The notes beneath the pieces are model-generated. The model was given only the letters and a program-made list of their open reading frames with translations, was not told where the DNA came from and did no database searches. DNA of 64,000 bases, from the NCBI GenBank assembly GCA_036850795.1, contig JAAECO010000003.1:1240001-1304000 (forward strand), read 5' to 3'. Position 1 is the first letter of the stretch, and every line of letters begins with the position of its first letter. Position numbers and translations under genes: made by a program. Positions 61,089 to 64,000 of the stretch are shown here, in pieces. Origin of the DNA: Cordyceps javanica. Its lineage: Eukaryota > Ascomycota > Sordariomycetes > Hypocreales > Cordycipitaceae.

Positions 61089-62043
61089 GGCGACGGCTGG
61101 TAAAACATGCGTTGCACATCAATGCAGCAGTGAAAATCGCAAAAAAAAAAAAGAAGACAAAGTGTCCCCTCGTCGATGGAAAGCTGCAACGAGGCAGCCT
61201 AGACACACGAGGGCTCAGTTGCGACCGCCGCCGGATCGAGGTGGGCGTGACTGCTCGAGTCCGCTATAGCCGTGTAGAGCCAACCAACAATTTTCCGCGG
61301 ATGCATTCAGATTGACCCCAGCTCTCTCGCGCGCGCTCTCTCTCTCTCTCTCCCCACACCTGATAGCTGCTGCCTTGCCGTGGCAGACGGTGAGGCTAGC
61401 TGGGTCTGCGGGGGCGCGGGGAGAGCAGATAGGAATGGGTTAGCGACATGTCTTGGGGTTATGCTGGATTGGACAAAAACTACTTTTAAGCGGAGTGCCG
61501 ATCCCGTCTGTTGTCCAGAGGTGAGATGAAGCCCCAGCTGGTTACGACATCAATTGTTATGCAGGAAATAGCAATCATTCACTGCTGGGAGCCCAGGAAA
61601 CGGACGTTTGCCCCCACTCATCATCCATGACTACCGGTCCTATCTAGCCTGTACATGAACGCGGGGAAGACGTCGTGTGATGTGAGAGGCGTCGAGGGCT
61701 GGACTTTTGGACTTCGGAATTCCCGGGCCAAAAGCCCCTCACACACCATGGACTTCCGGGCCACCGCATCGAGCTGCTCGGCTGGCGCTTCTCAGCCAAC
61801 ATGGCGAACAAGTCGATCCATGTCCATTTCGGGTCACCCGAGAGGCGTGTGTGCCCCCCGGCCTACGGCATCTCGTCACCGCGACAAGAAGATAGGTAGG
61901 TTGAGTAGGTTTCCAACCTTTATTAACGGAGGCCGGCCTCTCGTTGAGGACCACAAAGTCACATCAGACTGCTCCCGCCATCACTCTGCCGCTACAAGAC
62001 GTTTTGTCGCACCATTTCTCCCCCTTCAGGCGTTGCAGCAAAG
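61089..62043. promoter_or_regulatory. Shared divergent promoter, Zn2Cys6 regulator / sugar transporter
   Basis: 955 bp separate the two start codons, which point away from each other. The region holds a (CT)n tract at about 61335-61353, an A-run near 61140, a GGAATTCC/CCCGGG stretch near 61717-61731 and a 12-bp palindrome at 61929-61940. This layout suits coordinate control of the transporter by its neighbouring regulator; that is inference. Confidence 0.5.
61929..61940. promoter_or_regulatory. 12-bp perfect palindrome GAGGCCGGCCTC
   Basis: Self-complementary sequence about 104 bp before the transporter ATG, with a central CCGG. Zn2Cys6 dimers commonly bind inverted CGG/CCG triplets, so this is a candidate operator for the adjacent regulator. 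Confidence 0.35.
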
Positions 62044-63885
62044 ATGGGCATCAAGGCCATATTTGCGCGGACCAAGCTCGGTAGCTATGGCAGCGCGATC
62101 CGCTCGGCGCCGCACCAAGTTTTGTTCAATCGAACGCTCTTGCTTACATCGCTCCTGTTTGCGTGCGGAGCGGTGCCACTGAGTAAGTACAGCTAATAAA
62201 AGAGAGAAGCTCAATGTGCCCGTCGCTCTCAACGTCGAGCAGCCAGCTAATACCGGGGCTATAAATAGCGTGGGACCAGGGATCGTCGGCGGTCATTGCA
62301 ACGCTGCCCAGTTTCCAGAAGCATTTCAACATTGACTCTGGCACGGATGCGAGTAAAATCAAGTATTTTGTCTCGCTGATTGGTATCGGGGATACGATTG
62401 GGGCCGCAGGCTCATTCTTCGTCAATGATCGAATCGGCCGCCTCTGGTCGTATCGTCTGTACATTGGCATCTGGATGCTGGGCCAGATCCTCCAGATTGC
62501 TGCGCCCAACGTGGCAGCTCTCTATGCGGCACGCATTATCTGTGGCTGTGGCATCGGGGCTTTACTGGTCAATGGTCCAATCACCCTGGTTGAGATTGCA
62601 CCTGCCGAGATTCGAGGCATCCTGACATCCTGGTTCACGGTGATGATGGGTCTGGCCCACGGTGTCTCGACATTTTGCGTCTACGGCGTCTACCTCGACA
62701 AGCGGCTCCAGGGCACTCGCATGCAGTATCAGATCGTGTGGATCGTTCCAATCATATTCATGGCCCTGTGCGTGTTTGCGAGCTTCTTTCTGTGCGAATC
62801 GCCGCGTTGGCTCTTTCTCATGGACCGCCAACAAGAAGCGACCGATACGCTGGTCCGCATCCGCGGCCTCCCTCTGGAGCACCCGCGAGTGCAGCGTGAG
62901 CTGCAGGAGATCAAAGAGGCCATCTACCAGGAAAGAGTCTTCTTCGCCGGTGGTAAGAGCACCGCCAACTTGAAGAGCATCCTGCGAGAGACGTTCACGG
63001 TGCCCGCGAATCTTCGGCGCGTGCAGCAATGCCTTATTCTGTACTCGCTACCTCAGCTTTCGGGCGCGGCCTCCATCTCTTCCTACCTCATTCCTATTCT
63101 CAAGATTGTCGGTGTCGCAAATGGTACGACGCGCAACCTTTTTCTGAGCGGCATGTACACCATGTCCAAGTTCTTCTTTGCCCTCATTGCCTCTTTCTTG
63201 TTTGTGGACGCGCTCGGCCGTCGCAAATCGCTCTTTGTTGGCATCACCTGCCAGATGCTCGCAGACCTATACGTTGGCATATACGTCAAGTATTCTCAGC
63301 AAGGTCCTGTCTCAAAGTCCGTCTCCCAAGCTGCGATTGCTGCCATTTTCATACAAGCGTTTGGTTACTCGGTTGGTAAGTAGATGCAAATGCCGACATA
63401 GAAGGGATTAGATGCTGACAATATTATTTTTTAGGGCTTCTCACTCTGCCGTTTGTATTCTCCGGCGAGCTCTGGCCGAATCGCATTCGGTCCTTTGGCG
63501 CTGCTCTTGCACAATTTTGCCATCGATTGTTCATCTACGTCATGAGTTTCGCGCTACCTTCTCTGCTCAAAAACACAGACAACTGGGGCGCATTCATATT
63601 CTTTGCAGGCTGGTGCGGTATCTCGTTGATTTATGTCTACCTCGTGGTGCCGGAAATTTCTGGCCTTTCCGTCGAAGAAATGGACGAAGTCTTTACCGGA
63701 CCATGGCTGGCTGCACGGCATTATCGCCGGCGAGTCGCCCCGGCTGAAGAAGATGACAGCGCAAGCAATCACTCCGATTCGTAAGTGTAACCTGCTTGAG
63801 ACAAGGTCTCATAATATACAAGCATCGCTAACCGACCCCTAGGGGTTCAAGGACCGCAAAACCAACCCACGAACACCGCGAGTAA
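62044..63885 (+). CDS. MFS sugar transporter (hexose/polyol type)
   Basis: Four exons, 62044-62182, 62269-63375, 63435-63780 and 63843-63885, give 544 residues. The introns are 86, 59 and 62 bp with GTAAGT donors. About twelve membrane segments are visible. Sugar-porter signatures are WDQG at the start of exon 2 (TM1), DRIGR in the loop between TM2 and TM3, ESPRWL before the large central loop, DALGRRKS between TM8 and TM9, and PEISG-LSVEEMDEVF at the cytosolic tail (the PETKGLSLEEID equivalent). The last intron begins right after the Ser-Asp-Ser codons; if it is not removed, a TAA at 63782-63784 ends the protein at 531 residues. A proton-linked sugar or polyol importer at the plasma membrane is expected; the substrate is not readable. 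It is divergent from the Zn2Cys6 regulator. Confidence 0.92.
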
Positions 63886-64000
63886 GCCGTCGTATGATCT
63901 ATGGAATGCTGTTCATTGTCAAAAAGGAATTAAATAAGTAATGGGAAATAAAAGACCAATATATGAATAATTTGATTTCTGAATCGACTGCGTTCGCAGT
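63886..64000. other. 3' flank of the sugar transporter
   Basis: A/T-rich sequence with AATAAA-like motifs (near 63945-63950), consistent with a polyadenylation region. No other feature is seen before the window ends. Confidence 0.55.

Overview
The window reads as a filamentous ascomycete, most likely a Sordariomycete and perhaps Hypocreales. The evidence is spliceosomal introns of about 45-135 bp with GTAAGT-type donors, CTRAY branch sites and YAG acceptors; fungal-specific families (Zn2Cys6 regulator, YAT-type permease, penicillopepsin-like protease, SH3-RasGEF); and a Pol III tRNA-Arg. Species cannot be fixed from sequence alone. I see no transposon, CRISPR array, rRNA or AT-rich RIP-like tract.

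Layout. 1-1.4 kb: the 3' end of an RGG-rich Stm1/HABP4-like ribosome-associated protein and tRNA-Arg(ACG). 3.2-4.4 kb: a secreted aspartic protease. 10.2-11.8 kb: an UNC93-like membrane protein. 13.3-14.4 kb: an alpha/beta hydrolase (minus strand). 16.1-20.0 kb: a Cdc25-type SH3/RasGEF (minus). 20-34.9 kb: a gene desert of nearly 15 kb, its first 3.4 kb full of TAGGTACCTA-type palindromes and GGTA/TACC tracts. 34.9-37.1 kb: a six-exon ARMH3 (C10orf76, DUF1741) homologue. 37.9-39.9 kb: an amino-acid permease (minus), convergent with it. 39.9-48.9 kb: another desert with a (GT)26 microsatellite. 48.9-49.4 kb: KGD4/YMR31 (minus). 52.9-54.5 kb: an App1-type phosphatidate phosphatase (minus). 56.4-57.9 kb: an argininosuccinate-lyase-like enzyme (plus). 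58.0-61.1 kb: a very intron-rich Zn2Cys6 regulator (minus). 62.0-63.9 kb: an MFS sugar transporter (plus).

How the genes fit together. Most are unrelated housekeeping or accessory genes. The 56.4-63.9 kb end is the only plausible functional group: an aspartase/fumarase-superfamily lyase whose substrate pocket differs from true argininosuccinate lyase, a binuclear-zinc regulator, and a transporter divergent from that regulator across a 955 bp shared promoter holding a 12-bp perfect palindrome. That is the layout of a small catabolic cluster, and it is the best candidate here for an undescribed system. The regulator also carries an unresolved frame break near 59.0 kb, so it may be damaged or the sequence may contain an indel.

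Gene density is low (11 complete and one partial protein gene in 64 kb). Three single-exon genes (protease, hydrolase, lyase-like) are saturated with G/C at third positions, which creates long but meaningless antisense ORFs. Exon boundaries below were read by eye from splice signals and expected protein continuity.
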